Source: CADEDH01 sp965263455
Lineage (GTDB): Bacteria; Actinomycetota; Acidimicrobiia; Acidimicrobiales; SZUA-35
Assembly (NCBI GenBank): GCA_965263455.1
Contig: CBDHHN010000002.1
Coordinates: 682,001 to 746,000, forward strand
Length of the DNA stretch: 64,000 bases
Reading direction: 5' to 3'
Position numbers and translations under genes: made by a program
Shown here: in pieces, positions 51,931 to 60,456 of the stretch
Layout: the number at the start of each line of letters is the position of its first letter
Numbering within the stretch: the stretch's first letter is position 1
Notes under the pieces: generated by a model
Database searches by the model: none
The model's input: the letters and a program-made list of their open reading frames with translations, nothing else
What the model was told of the DNA's origin: nothing

Positions 51931-52626
51931 TCACCGGTCGAGGCACCCGAGGTCGAAGCCGAACGGCAGGGCCAGTCGGTGCCGGGCCAGCAGGTCGGCG
52001 TCGGCCAGGAGGTCGGCGGTCGGTCCGTCGGCCACGACCCGGCCTCGGTCGATGACCACCGACCGGGGACACAGCTCGAGGGCGAGGGGAAGGTCGTGGG
52101 TGATGAGGAGCTGAGTGGTGGGCAGCGATCGGAGCAGGTCGACCAGCTCCCGGGTCCCTGCCGGGTCGAGCCCGGCCGCCGGTTCGTCGAGCACCAACAG
52201 CTCCGGCTCCATGGCCAGCACGGTGGCCAGCGCCACCCGCCGCTTCTCGCCCGTGCTCAGGTGATGTGGCGTGCGGTCCCGCAGCCCGGTGGCCCCGGAT
52301 GCGGCCAGGGCGGCCTCGACCCGGCGGGCCCGCTCGTCCCGCCCCAGGCCGAGGTTGGCGGGGCCGAAGGCGACATCGTCGGCCACGGTCGGCATGAACA
52401 GCTGATCGTCGGCGTCCTGGAACACCATCCCCACCCGCCGCCGGACCTCGGCCAGATCGGGCTCGGCCACGGCGAGATCGCCGACCCACACCGTCCCGGC
52501 GCGGGGACGGAGGATGCCGTTGAGGTGGAGGGCGAGAGTCGTCTTGCCCGCCCCGTTGGCTACGAACCCATCCGTCCAGATGCAACCGGTTCGCATCTGG
52601 ACGCCCGACGTCGGAGCCCGGCTCAC
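51931..52626 (-). pseudogene. N-terminally truncated CbiO-type ABC ATPase
   Basis: The open frame encodes most of an energy-coupling-factor ATPase (CbiO/EcfA): Q-loop VGMVFQDADDQLFMPTVADDVAFGP, signature HLSTGEKRRVALA, Walker B LLVLDEPAAGLD and H-loop LLITHDLPLAL. But it begins at the Walker A: the normal G-P-N-G-A-G-K-T-T appears as V-A-N-G-A-G-K-T-T and the roughly 35 residues that should precede it are absent; the upstream codons (MRTGCIWTDGF) do not resemble the family and no other frame restores it. A 25-base near-perfect palindrome lies at the break. CbiM/CbiQ partners are missing. Most likely a deletion remnant next to a Fur-family gene; a functional fragment is unlikely. Confidence 0.7.
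52576..52600. repeat. 25-bp near-perfect palindrome at the CbiO break point
   Basis: CCAGATGC and GCATCTGG flank AACCGGTT, itself a palindrome; one base (C) breaks perfect symmetry. It sits immediately upstream of the remaining CbiO coding sequence and could be a deletion or insertion scar, a hairpin, or a metal-regulator operator. Confidence 0.6.
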
Positions 52627-52670
52627 TCGTCACGCCGTTCCCGACACCGCCGCCGATCGACGCGGTACGG

Positions 52671-53129
52671 TCACCGCAAGCCGAGGCGGCGGGCGAACTC
52701 GTCGAAGGATGGGGCGATCTCGACCCAGGTGGTGGTGTCTGACCCGCCGTGGTCGGCCGGCCACACCAGCCGGAGGACGCGCGGGCCGTCCGGGGCTCGA
52801 TGGTCGAGCACGATCGGGGTGTCACTGCCCGGCCCGAAGTCGCCGATGACCACGGCCTGTTCCGGGTCCAGCTCATCGAGAGCGCCGTGCTCACGCCAGA
52901 ACGCCCGGGCCCCCGACGGCGCAATGGAGCCGAGCTCGTCGGCAACCGAACGGAAGGGCGGCGGATACAGGTAGAGGCAGTCCTCGCCCGGCGCAGCCTC
53001 GGCCACGCGCTCGGCCGGAACGAGCGGTTCGAGGTTCTGGCCCAGGGCGTCGGCGTCCGTGGCCGGCCATCGCCCGGTGGCGATCAGCACCTCGATCAGG
53101 GCCGGTGGACGGAGGCTGCCGTCGGTCAT
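52671..53129 (-). CDS. SMI1/KNR4 (SUKH) family protein
   Basis: A 152-residue SUKH-superfamily protein: FWREHGALDELDPEQAVVIGDFGPGSDTPIVLDHR and VLRLVWPADHGGSDTTTWVEIAPSFDEFARRLGL are the hallmark blocks. SUKH proteins include immunity proteins against contact-dependent toxins and general protein-binding adaptors. No toxin gene is adjacent, so it may be an orphan. The ATG is at 53129, nine bases after a possible TACGGT -10 box (53139-53144). Confidence 0.78.
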   Translation of the reverse strand: MTDGSLRPPALIEVLIATGRWPATDADALGQNLEPLVPAERVAEAAPGEDCLYLYPPPFRSVADELGSIAPSGARAFWREHGALDELDPEQAVVIGDFGPGSDTPIVLDHRAPDGPRVLRLVWPADHGGSDTTTWVEIAPSFDEFARRLGLR

Positions 53130-53194
53130 CCCAGGGCCACCGTAGCAACCGTCCGCCGGGAGCCGGCCGAGGACGCCAGCCCCCTGCCGGCGCC

Positions 53195-53200
53195 TAGGCT
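53195..53200 (+). promoter_or_regulatory. -10 box TAGGCT upstream of the unknown gene at 53213
   Basis: TAGGCT ends 12 bases before the ATG at 53213, predicting a very short leader of about six bases. Confidence 0.35.
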
Positions 53201-53212
53201 GGTCTGGTCGGC

Positions 53213-53797
53213 ATGGACCTCGACCACCTCCGCCTCCGCTCCTCGCTGGCCGAGGAACTGCTGAGCCACCTCCGCCGCGGGCCGCGGCTCTTCCCCGATG
53301 GGCCCCGCTCCCACGCCGTGTACGACACGACGTTCAGCGGCTGCTTCCGGGTCGAGATCGACCACGGATCCCGCGGCCGGGTCGGCATCGAGCACGTCGG
53401 CGGCGACGGCGTGTTCGACTGGCACGTGACGGAGTTGGCGCGACGGGAACCGCGCCCGGATGGCGGCGGTCCCATCGACATGTCGGTCCCACCCCTCGAC
53501 GGGATCCGGTACCGGGTGGAGGTCAGCGATGTCGGCCGCGGGGCGAGCCGGGAGCTCCTGGCCACCCTCCTGACCCTGGACTGGGGCGAGCCGACCCCGG
53601 AGAGCATCCTCGGCCGGGACGGCGTGATCATGGCCGGCGGGCTCACGACCGAGGCCGGTGCCCGGTGGTGGACCACCTGGTCCCCCGAGCCCCACCTCGA
53701 ACCGGCCAAGTCGGCCTTCTTCCACCGGCTGCTGGACTTCGCCGTCGACCAGGCCGAGGGCGAGCTTCCCCCGGAGTTGGTCCGAGCCGTCGCCTGA
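53213..53797 (+). CDS. conserved-looking protein of unknown function
   Basis: A 194-residue soluble protein I do not recognise. It has no signal peptide or membrane helix. The sequence is balanced and protein-like: YDTTFSGCFRVEIDHGSRGRVGIEHVGGDGVFDWHVTEL, RYRVEVSDVGRGASRELLATLLTLDWG, AGARWWTTWSPEPHLEPAKSAFFHRLLDFAVDQ. It is divergent from the SUKH gene with 83 bases between, and upstream of a VOC gene on the same strand (109 bases). Codon use is like its neighbours. Confidence 0.6.
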   Translation: MDLDHLRLRSSLAEELLSHLRRGPRLFPDGPRSHAVYDTTFSGCFRVEIDHGSRGRVGIEHVGGDGVFDWHVTELARREPRPDGGGPIDMSVPPLDGIRYRVEVSDVGRGASRELLATLLTLDWGEPTPESILGRDGVIMAGGLTTEAGARWWTTWSPEPHLEPAKSAFFHRLLDFAVDQAEGELPPELVRAVA

Positions 53798-53894
53798 ACC
53801 GCCGGTGCCCGACCACCGGCACAGCCGCACCGCCGAGTCGCTGCCGGCGCCCGCGGCGTGGCCCACCGTACGGCGCGCCGACCGGCCCGTTCGC

Positions 53895-53900
53895 TAGGGT
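53895..53900 (+). promoter_or_regulatory. -10 box TAGGGT, leaderless start of the VOC gene
   Basis: TAGGGT, then six bases, then the ATG at 53907. Confidence 0.5.
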
Positions 53901-53906
53901 CCGGCC

Positions 53907-54266
53907 ATGAGTCTTGAATGGGAGCAGGTCGTGGTCGCCTCCCGAGACCCGGTGGCACTGGGCCGCTGGTGGCGTCAGGTGCTCGGTTGGGTGATCGTCA
54001 ACGACGACCCGGTCGTCTTCGAGATCCAACCCGAGCCGGATCGGATGCCGGGGATCCTCTTCCTGGCCGTCGACGGCGAGAAACAGGGCCACAATCGGCT
54101 TCACATCGACCTGCGCCCCGACGACCAGGGGGTCGAGGTGGACCGGTTGATCGGGATGGGGGCGTCGCCGGTCGACGTCGGGCAGGGTGATGCGCCATGG
54201 GTCGTCCTGGCCGATCCCGAGGGCAACGAGTTCTGCGTGCTCGGGGCCCGTCAGGGCCCGCACTAG
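53907..54266 (+). CDS. VOC-fold (glyoxalase/dioxygenase-like) protein
   Basis: A 119-residue two-repeat VOC domain: WEQVVVASRDPVALGRWWRQVLGW...PDRMPGILFLAV, then NRLHIDLRPDDQGVEVDRLIGMGA and WVVLADPEGNEFCVLGA. The His of HIDL and the Glu of GNEFCV are at the usual metal-ligand positions. Members act as glyoxalases, dioxygenases or resistance proteins; the exact role is open. It is preceded by a leaderless-type promoter. Confidence 0.85.
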   Translation: MSLEWEQVVVASRDPVALGRWWRQVLGWVIVNDDPVVFEIQPEPDRMPGILFLAVDGEKQGHNRLHIDLRPDDQGVEVDRLIGMGASPVDVGQGDAPWVVLADPEGNEFCVLGARQGPH

Positions 54267-54278
54267 CCGGTGCCGACC

Positions 54279-55187
54279 ATGATCTCCGGGTTCACCACCG
54301 ACAACGTGCCCGACCTGGGCGGCATGACCTTCCTCGTCACCGGAGCCAACACCGGCCTCGGGTACGAGACGGCCACGGCACTGGCGGGCAAGGGGGCCGA
54401 GGTTCTCCTCGGCTGCCGTCGCCCGGCCAAGGGGCGGGAGGCGGTCGAGCGCATCACGGCCGCCCACCCCGAAGCGGTGGTCGAGGCCTTGGAGCTCGAT
54501 CTGGGCGATCTGGCCTCGGTGCGGGCGGCGGCGGAGAGCGTGGCCCGAGGATCGGGGTTGCACGGCCTCGTCAACAACGCCGGGATCATGGCCCCACCGA
54601 AGTCGACCACGGTCGACGGTTTCGAGTCCCAGTTCGGCGTCAACCACCTCGGCCACTTCGCCCTGACCGCCCTGTTGCTCCCCACCCTGCGGGCCACGTC
54701 CGGCTCCCGGGTGGTGTCGGTCTCCAGCATCGCCCACCGCAGGGGCACGATTCCCTTCGACGACCTCGACGCCGCCCGGTCCTACGATCCGTGGGACCGC
54801 TATGGCCAGAGCAAGCTGGCCAACCTGCTCTTCACCTACGAGCTCGACCGTCGACTCCGCCGGATCGAGTCGTCGACCATCGCCGTTGCCGCCCACCCCG
54901 GTCTCGCCGCCACCGACCTCGGCCGCCACCTCGGTCGCCTGTCCCGGCTGGCCCTCCCGGTCGCCGGTCTGCTGTTCAACTCGGCGGCCCAGGGAGCGTG
55001 GCCGACCCTGGCCGCGGCCACCCATCCCGACGTCGAGGGGGGTCAGTACTTCGGGCCCGGCGGCTTCCGGGAGGCCCGCGGCCCGGCGACCGTGGTCGAC
55101 TCGAGCCCGTCGAGCAAGGATCAGGCGACGGCGGCCCGACTGTGGGCCCGTTCGGTCGAGTTGACCGGCGTGGACCCCGGCGTCTGA
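54279..55187 (+). CDS. short-chain dehydrogenase/reductase (retinol-dehydrogenase-like)
   Basis: A 302-residue SDR: cofactor motif FLVTGANTGLGYETA, ARG at the second strand tip (GCRRPAKGREA, favouring NADP), NNAGIM, SSIAHRRG and catalytic YGQSKLANLLF. The NHLGHFALTALLLP block and overall length match the retinol-dehydrogenase/WW-oxidoreductase-like branch of SDRs in actinobacteria. ATG at 54279; a GTG nine bases earlier is also in frame. The start is 12 bases from the VOC stop, so the two may share a transcript. Confidence 0.88.
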   Translation: MISGFTTDNVPDLGGMTFLVTGANTGLGYETATALAGKGAEVLLGCRRPAKGREAVERITAAHPEAVVEALELDLGDLASVRAAAESVARGSGLHGLVNNAGIMAPPKSTTVDGFESQFGVNHLGHFALTALLLPTLRATSGSRVVSVSSIAHRRGTIPFDDLDAARSYDPWDRYGQSKLANLLFTYELDRRLRRIESSTIAVAAHPGLAATDLGRHLGRLSRLALPVAGLLFNSAAQGAWPTLAAATHPDVEGGQYFGPGGFREARGPATVVDSSPSSKDQATAARLWARSVELTGVDPGV

Positions 55188-55206
55188 GGCCCGGTTGCGA
55201 CGGGCC
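55188..55206. terminator. weak hairpin between converging SDR and LLM genes
   Basis: GGCCCG (55188-55193) and CGGGCC (55201-55206) with a seven-base loop, directly after the SDR stop. Only six base pairs, no T-run. Confidence 0.3.
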
Positions 55207-55238
55207 CGAGGATGCCGGGGCGTCCATCACGCCGAGAG

Positions 55239-56156
55239 TCAGCCGACCAGCAGGCGCTTGACCTCCCCTGCGCCCTCGACCGCCTCGTCGGCCGAGGCGG
55301 CGCACATCGTCAGGTTGAAGTGGCGGCACCCGACGTCGACGAAGGGCCGGAGGAAGTCGGCGATGTCGGCCGGGGTCCCATAGGGGACGTGCTTCTCGAA
55401 CCGCTCGAACGGGAGCCGGTAGAAGTGCTCCATCCGTCGGGCCACGAAGGGCCGGGCCGCCTCGGCCGTCGGGCCGACGGCGCACCAGAGCTGGAGGCCG
55501 TGGTCGAAGTCGACCTCACGGCCGAGTTCACCGGCGATCTCGTCGATGCTGGCGATGCCCTCGGCCACCCGGCTCGGTGGGCGCCAGACCGCCAGCCACC
55601 CGTCACCGTGGGTCGCCACCCGCCGCAGGGCGGCCGGTGCCCGGCCCCCGACCGTGATCGGGATGGCCGGGTCGGGAGCGGGGAGGATCCGGGCCCGGTC
55701 GAGTTCGTAGAAGTCGCCCCGGTAGTCGAACTCGGCGCCCGTCATGAGGCCCCGGATGATCTCCAGGCACTCGTCGGTGCGACGTCCCCGGGTGGCTGGG
55801 TCGATCCCGCACACCTCCATCTCGTGGCGGTCCTCGCCGCCGACGCCGACGCCGAGCACCAGGCGCCCGGGGGCGTACTCGCTGATGGTGGCCAGTTGGC
55901 GGGCGACGGTCACCGGATGGCGTAGGGCGAGCAGATACACCCCGACGTACACGGTGAGATCGGGCTGGAGCTGGGACAGGGCGGCGGCCTGGATCAGGCC
56001 GTCCATCCCCATCCCGGTCTTGAAGCTGACGTGGTCGGCGAAGAAGACGTGGTCGAGACCGGCCTGGGCGATGGCCTCCATGCCCTGGCGCCGCACCTCG
56101 AGCAGCATGTCGTCGAACCGCCCCGGGGGCGAGACCCCGATCCGGAGTTCGGTCAT
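55239..56156 (-). CDS. LLM-class (F420- or FMN-dependent) oxidoreductase, last gene of the catabolic operon
   Basis: A 305-residue luciferase-like monooxygenase/F420-dependent oxidoreductase: LRIGVSPPGRFDDMLLEVRRQGMEAIAQAGLDHVFFADHV, LALRHPVTVARQLATISEYAPGRLVLGVGVGGEDRHEMEVCGIDPATRGRRTDE. The GVGVGG and RGRRTDE blocks are typical of F420-binding members in actinobacteria. Its ATG overlaps the stop of the SDR upstream by four bases. As the terminal gene of the operon it should catalyse one oxidation or reduction of the pathway substrate. Confidence 0.86.
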   Translation of the reverse strand: MTELRIGVSPPGRFDDMLLEVRRQGMEAIAQAGLDHVFFADHVSFKTGMGMDGLIQAAALSQLQPDLTVYVGVYLLALRHPVTVARQLATISEYAPGRLVLGVGVGGEDRHEMEVCGIDPATRGRRTDECLEIIRGLMTGAEFDYRGDFYELDRARILPAPDPAIPITVGGRAPAALRRVATHGDGWLAVWRPPSRVAEGIASIDEIAGELGREVDFDHGLQLWCAVGPTAEAARPFVARRMEHFYRLPFERFEKHVPYGTPADIADFLRPFVDVGCRHFNLTMCAASADEAVEGAGEVKRLLVG

Positions 56157-56998
56157 GACCCACCATCCTCTTCCAGGCCGGGCGCCACGCCCTGCCCCTC
56201 GATCTCGGCCAGGAGTGCACCGTAGTGCTCGTGGAGCCGCTCGCCCGTGGTGGCGTGGGTGAGCACGTAGAAGCGATCGTCACGCATGCCGTCGACGGCC
56301 ACCTCCGCCGCCTGCTCGGCGGTGATGGCCAGGGGCCGGAGCCGGGGCGACAGACCGTGATAGCGGGGCACGGCCTGGGCGCCCCGCTCCGGCGGTCGGA
56401 CCTCGCTGGTGTGGTGACCCATCGCCGTGTCGACCAGACCGGGGCACAGCACCGACACCCCTATCGGCTCGTCCCGCAGGACGGCCCGCAGCTCCTCGGC
56501 GTAGCCGACGGCGGCGTACTTCGAGACCGAGTAGATGCCGAGCGGCAGGTGCCCGGCGACCTGCAGGCCGCCACCCGACGACGTGACCATGATGTGGGCG
56601 GCGTCGGAGGCCCGGAGATCGTCGAGACAGGCGTCGACGGTGTTGGCCAGCCCCAGCACGTTCACCTCTAGGGCGAACCGCCAGTCGTCCTCGCTTCGTT
56701 CGAGGACCGATCCGGCGGGCGGCATGACGCCGGCGTTGGCGAAACACAGGTCGACGCCCCGACCCCAGACGGCGCGGGCCCGCTCGACGGCGGCCGCCAG
56801 CGACGCCCGGTCGGTGACGTCGACCCCGATGGCCACTGCGCCGTCGCCACAGCCGTCGGCCACGGCCTCGGCCCGGGCCAGGGAGGCGTCGGCCACGGCC
56901 ACCCGGGCTCCCCGGTCCACGAGCGCCCGGCACAGGGCGCCACCGATGCCGCCTCCCCCACCGGTGACGAACGCTGTCCGGCCGTTGATCTCGGTCAT
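56153..56998 (-). CDS. short-chain dehydrogenase/reductase
   Basis: A 281-residue classical SDR: TGGGGGIGGALCRAL for the cofactor, Asp at the end of strand 2 (VAVADAS, NAD preference), NAGVMPP, MVTSSGGG and the catalytic YSVSKYAAVGYAEELRAVL. It is coupled by ATGA overlaps to the acyl-CoA ligase before it and the LLM gene after it. It probably oxidises a hydroxyl (or reduces a ketone) in the pathway. Confidence 0.88.
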   Translation of the reverse strand: MTEINGRTAFVTGGGGGIGGALCRALVDRGARVAVADASLARAEAVADGCGDGAVAIGVDVTDRASLAAAVERARAVWGRGVDLCFANAGVMPPAGSVLERSEDDWRFALEVNVLGLANTVDACLDDLRASDAAHIMVTSSGGGLQVAGHLPLGIYSVSKYAAVGYAEELRAVLRDEPIGVSVLCPGLVDTAMGHHTSEVRPPERGAQAVPRYHGLSPRLRPLAITAEQAAEVAVDGMRDDRFYVLTHATTGERLHEHYGALLAEIEGQGVAPGLEEDGGS

Positions 56999-58791
56999 GG
57001 CTCGTCCCTCCGCTCCAGGACGCTCAGGTGGGCGGCGACGGCGGCCCGCTTGTCGAACTTGCCCGAGGCGAGACGGGGCAGCGGCTCCCGCACCCACCGC
57101 ACCACCTGCGGGATCTTGAACCGGGCCAGCTGTCCCTCCAGCCGGGCCGTCAGGTCGGTGTTGGCGCCGGGGCCGGTGCCGGTGCCGCCGTCGGTGTCGA
57201 TGACCGAGTAGACGGTGGCCCCGACTACCTCCCCCAGTCGGTCGTCGGGCAGGGGGTAGACCACGACCTCCCGCACCTCGGGCAGGTCCTGGACGGCGCG
57301 CTCGACCTCGACGCAGTACACGTTCTCCCCGCCCCGCAGCACCATGTCCTTGCTCCGGCCCCGGAGATGGAGGAACCCGTCCTCGTTGACCGAACCGACG
57401 TCGCCGGTGAGGAACCAGCCGTCGTCGAAGGCGGCCGCCGTGGCCTCGTCATCGCCCCAGTAACCGGGTGTCACGACGACACCCCGCATGCGCAGTTCGC
57501 CCACCTCACCCCGGGGCAGCTGCCGACCGGTGTCGTCGAAGGCCTCCATCAGCAGCATCGGCGGGATCCGACCCGGGCTGCCGAGGCGCTCCAGATGGTC
57601 GTCGCCGTTGACCTGGGCCCCGGAACCCGACGATTCGGTCATGCCGTACCCATGGCCGGGCCGCCCTTCGAAGACGGCGTCGACCTGCCGGGACAGCTCG
57701 GGCGAAGCCGGGGCCCCACCGTTGCCGATGACCCGCAGCGACGACGTGTCGCGCCTCGCCCGTTCGGGCGAGCGGAGCATGTCCCACACCATGGTCGGGA
57801 CACCGGTGAAGGCCGTGATCCGTTCGGCCTCGATCAGGCGCAGCGCCTCGTCCGGGTCCCACCGCGACATGAGCACCAGTTTGCGTCCCGACAGGAACGA
57901 CGTCAGGAACACGGTGTGGCAGCCGGTGACGTGGAACAGCGGGACCGGCACCAGCATGGCCCCGGGCGGCGCCGACGACGGGTCGATCCCGGCCCGCAGC
58001 GCGCCGACCGACGCCGCGCAGTGGAAGCCCATCAGGGCGTTCACGATGTTGCGGTGGGTGCAGATCGCCCCTTTGGGCCGACCGGTGGTGCCCGAGGTGT
58101 AGAGGATCGCCGCCGGATCATCCGGGCCCACCTCGCCGGTGGGCCACCACGGCCCTCCCCGGCCACTCGGGTCGACTGCGGCATCGGGCCTGGCGTCGAC
58201 GGCGGGCCCGGCGTCGGCATCGGCGTCGCCGGTGTCACCGGCCGCCACCACCTCGGCCAGGTCGTACTCGTTGGCATGCAGCGGGCGATCGGGGTCGACG
58301 ACGACCACGGCGGGAGGGGTGGGCAGACCGGCCAGGGCGTCGGCCCGGCGGCGGTCGGCGACCACCAGCCGGCAGCCGCTGTCGACGACGGCGTAGCCCA
58401 GTTCCTCGCCCGTCCACCACGAGTTGAGGGGGACGCCGATCCACCCCGACCCGGTGACGGCGAGATAGGTCGTCAGCCACTCGGGCCGGTTGACCATGGC
58501 GATGCCGACCCGGTCGGCGAGCCCCAGCCCGAAGGTTCGCTCGAGCCCGAGGGCCAGGGTCCCGGCGGCGGCGAGGCCGGCGGCGTAGGTCGAGCGCCGC
58601 TCCCCCGCCACCCACAGCTCGTGCGGGCCGAAGGCCGACCCGGCCCGGTCGTACACGTCCCGCAACGTCGTCGGGGCGTTGACGAATGCGGGGGCCGAGC
58701 CCCACGACAGCTCGTGGGGGGCCAGCTCGAAGGGTTGGCCGGGGGCGGTGAGCCGGGCCAACGCCTGCTCGTAGCTCAGGGTCACGGGCAT
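56995..58791 (-). CDS. AMP-dependent acyl-CoA ligase
   Basis: A 598-residue ANL-superfamily enzyme: P-loop AILYTSGTTGRPKGAICTH, motif II YGMTESSG, hinge LRGRSKDMVLRGGENVYCVEVE, and the C-terminal lysine in ASGKFDKRA. It would activate a carboxylic acid as adenylate and then CoA ester. The Asp/Ala/Gly-rich insert around residue 190 (TGDADADAGPAVDARPDAAVDP) is unusual. Located mid-operon, seven bases after an SDR gene. The acid is unknown; the surrounding oxygenases suggest an aromatic, cyclic or branched acid. Confidence 0.9.
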   Translation of the reverse strand: MPVTLSYEQALARLTAPGQPFELAPHELSWGSAPAFVNAPTTLRDVYDRAGSAFGPHELWVAGERRSTYAAGLAAAGTLALGLERTFGLGLADRVGIAMVNRPEWLTTYLAVTGSGWIGVPLNSWWTGEELGYAVVDSGCRLVVADRRRADALAGLPTPPAVVVVDPDRPLHANEYDLAEVVAAGDTGDADADAGPAVDARPDAAVDPSGRGGPWWPTGEVGPDDPAAILYTSGTTGRPKGAICTHRNIVNALMGFHCAASVGALRAGIDPSSAPPGAMLVPVPLFHVTGCHTVFLTSFLSGRKLVLMSRWDPDEALRLIEAERITAFTGVPTMVWDMLRSPERARRDTSSLRVIGNGGAPASPELSRQVDAVFEGRPGHGYGMTESSGSGAQVNGDDHLERLGSPGRIPPMLLMEAFDDTGRQLPRGEVGELRMRGVVVTPGYWGDDEATAAAFDDGWFLTGDVGSVNEDGFLHLRGRSKDMVLRGGENVYCVEVERAVQDLPEVREVVVYPLPDDRLGEVVGATVYSVIDTDGGTGTGPGANTDLTARLEGQLARFKIPQVVRWVREPLPRLASGKFDKRAAVAAHLSVLERRDEP

Positions 58792-58798
58792 CGACGGC

Positions 58799-59581
58799 TC
58801 AGAGGGCGCTGTAGCCGCCGTCGAGTTCGATGGCGGTCCCGCTGTGGTAGCGGGCGGCGTCGCTGGCCAGGTACACGGCCAGACCGGCGATGTCGTCCGG
58901 GGTCCCCCAGCGGCGGATCGGCAGGCGGTTGACCACCCGCTCGTTCAGCTTGGGGTTGTTCTGACCGGCGATGTTCATGTCGGTGGCGATGAAGCCGGGC
59001 ATGATGGCGTTGGCCCGGATCTGCCATCGGCCAAGCTCGACGGCCATGCCCTTGATGACCGAGATGGTGGCCCCCTTGCTGGCCCCGTAGTGCTGGCGGG
59101 CCGGGTTGCCCCGGAGGGCCTGGAGGCTCGACTGCCCGATCAGTGACCCTCCCGGTTCGCCCGCCTCGGCCCGTTCCTTCATCTGGCGGGCCGCCTCACG
59201 CAGGGTGAAGAACATCCCGTCGAGGTTGACGGCCAGGACCCGGCGCCACTCCGTCTGGTCGAGTTCGAAGACCGACGGCGGACCGCCCGAGATCCCGGCA
59301 TTGGCCACCGCGGTGTCGAGGCGACCCATGTCCTCGACCACGGCCGACATGGCGGCGTTGACCGCGCCCTCATCCGAGACGTCCACGTTCATGGCGCCCG
59401 CCCGGTTGCCGTGGCGGGCCAGGCGCTCGACGGCCTCGGCGTTGCGGCCGTCGTCGATGTCCCAGATGACGACGTCGGAACCGGCCTGGGCCAGACCATC
59501 GGCGATGGCGAACCCGATGCCTCGACTGGCCCCGGTCACGAGCGCCACCTTGCCCGACAGGTCGAACATGGGGTTGGTCAC
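58799..59581 (-). CDS. short-chain dehydrogenase/reductase
   Basis: A 260-residue classical SDR of the FabG-like type: MFDLSGKVALVTGASRGIGFAIADGLAQ, Asp after strand 2 (VVIWDIDD, NAD preference), ANAGISGG, QSSLQALRGNPARQHYGASKGATISVIKGMAVEL with catalytic Tyr and Lys, and a C-terminal GTAIELDGGYSAL. The GTG at 59581 overlaps the TauD-like stop by four bases (GTGA). Confidence 0.9.
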   Translation of the reverse strand: MTNPMFDLSGKVALVTGASRGIGFAIADGLAQAGSDVVIWDIDDGRNAEAVERLARHGNRAGAMNVDVSDEGAVNAAMSAVVEDMGRLDTAVANAGISGGPPSVFELDQTEWRRVLAVNLDGMFFTLREAARQMKERAEAGEPGGSLIGQSSLQALRGNPARQHYGASKGATISVIKGMAVELGRWQIRANAIMPGFIATDMNIAGQNNPKLNERVVNRLPIRRWGTPDDIAGLAVYLASDAARYHSGTAIELDGGYSAL

Positions 59582-60456
59582 GAGGCCTCCTCGAGGATGG
59601 GGGTCCGCCGCAGGGTCCGGGGCTGGGTCTTGTCGAAGGGCATCCGGGCGTGGGCCACCATCAGGTTGTCCCAGATGACGAGGTCGCCGGGCCGCCAGTG
59701 CTGATGGAGGGCGGCGATTTCGCCCTCCCGGGCCTGGAGATGGTCGTAGATCCGCTGGTAGAGGGCGATGCCGTCGTCGCGGTCGATGCCGCGGAAGTCG
59801 CACGTGCTCTGCGACAGCAGCAGCGCCTCGCGGCCGGTCTCGGGCTGGCGCCAGACCCACGGCTTCCAGTCACGCTGCGAGCCCGGGGTGGCGGTGTCGG
59901 GGTGATCCCAGTCGCGGTACCGGCGTTCGGCCAGCTTCACCGCGTCGTACAGGTGGAAACAGTCGATGCCCCGCACCTGGTCCCGGATCTCGTCGGGCAG
60001 TGAGTCGAGGGCGGCGACCCCGCTGCGGAACCGGGTCTCGCTGCCGGAGTCCGGCACCTCGATGGCGTACAGCATGAGGGCCTTGAGCGGCTCGGAGTAG
60101 AAGAGGTGGTCGTGGTGGTAGTCGAGGCGGCCTTTGCCCAGAATCCCGTCGCTTCGGGTGTTCGACACGTACATGTTCGGGTTGGGTGCCGTGGCGCCGT
60201 CCGACCCGCTGCCGCCGTCGCCGCCCCGGTCGGGGGACGTGCCGTAGGCGCCGCGGGCGGTGGGGGCGCCGATGGCGCCGGCGATCCGGAGCTGTTGGGT
60301 CTCGGTCAGGTCATCGATGTGGGCGTAGAGCAGGGAGTGTTCGACGAACAGTTGCCCGATCCGGGCGATGACCTCGTCGTCGGCGATGGCGGTGGCGTCG
60401 AGGCCGAGCAGTTCGACCCCCAGGCCGCCGGGTAGGGGTCGGGTCTCAAGCGGCAC
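59578..60456 (-). CDS. TauD/TfdA-type Fe(II)/2-oxoglutarate dioxygenase
   Basis: A 292-residue dioxygenase. The iron triad is His114-x-Asp116 (LDYHHDHLF) with distal His269 (MVAHARMPF), and Arg280 or Arg283 (RTLRRTPI) binds 2-oxoglutarate. The N-terminus LPGGLGVELLGLDATAI is typical of TauD-like enzymes that hydroxylate and so cleave taurine, aryloxyacetates or similar substrates. The GTG at 60456 has GGAGG seven bases upstream and overlaps the deacetylase-like stop by 11 bases; the extra upstream codons in frame are shadow sequence. Confidence 0.88.
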   Translation of the reverse strand: MPLETRPLPGGLGVELLGLDATAIADDEVIARIGQLFVEHSLLYAHIDDLTETQQLRIAGAIGAPTARGAYGTSPDRGGDGGSGSDGATAPNPNMYVSNTRSDGILGKGRLDYHHDHLFYSEPLKALMLYAIEVPDSGSETRFRSGVAALDSLPDEIRDQVRGIDCFHLYDAVKLAERRYRDWDHPDTATPGSQRDWKPWVWRQPETGREALLLSQSTCDFRGIDRDDGIALYQRIYDHLQAREGEIAALHQHWRPGDLVIWDNLMVAHARMPFDKTQPRTLRRTPILEEAS

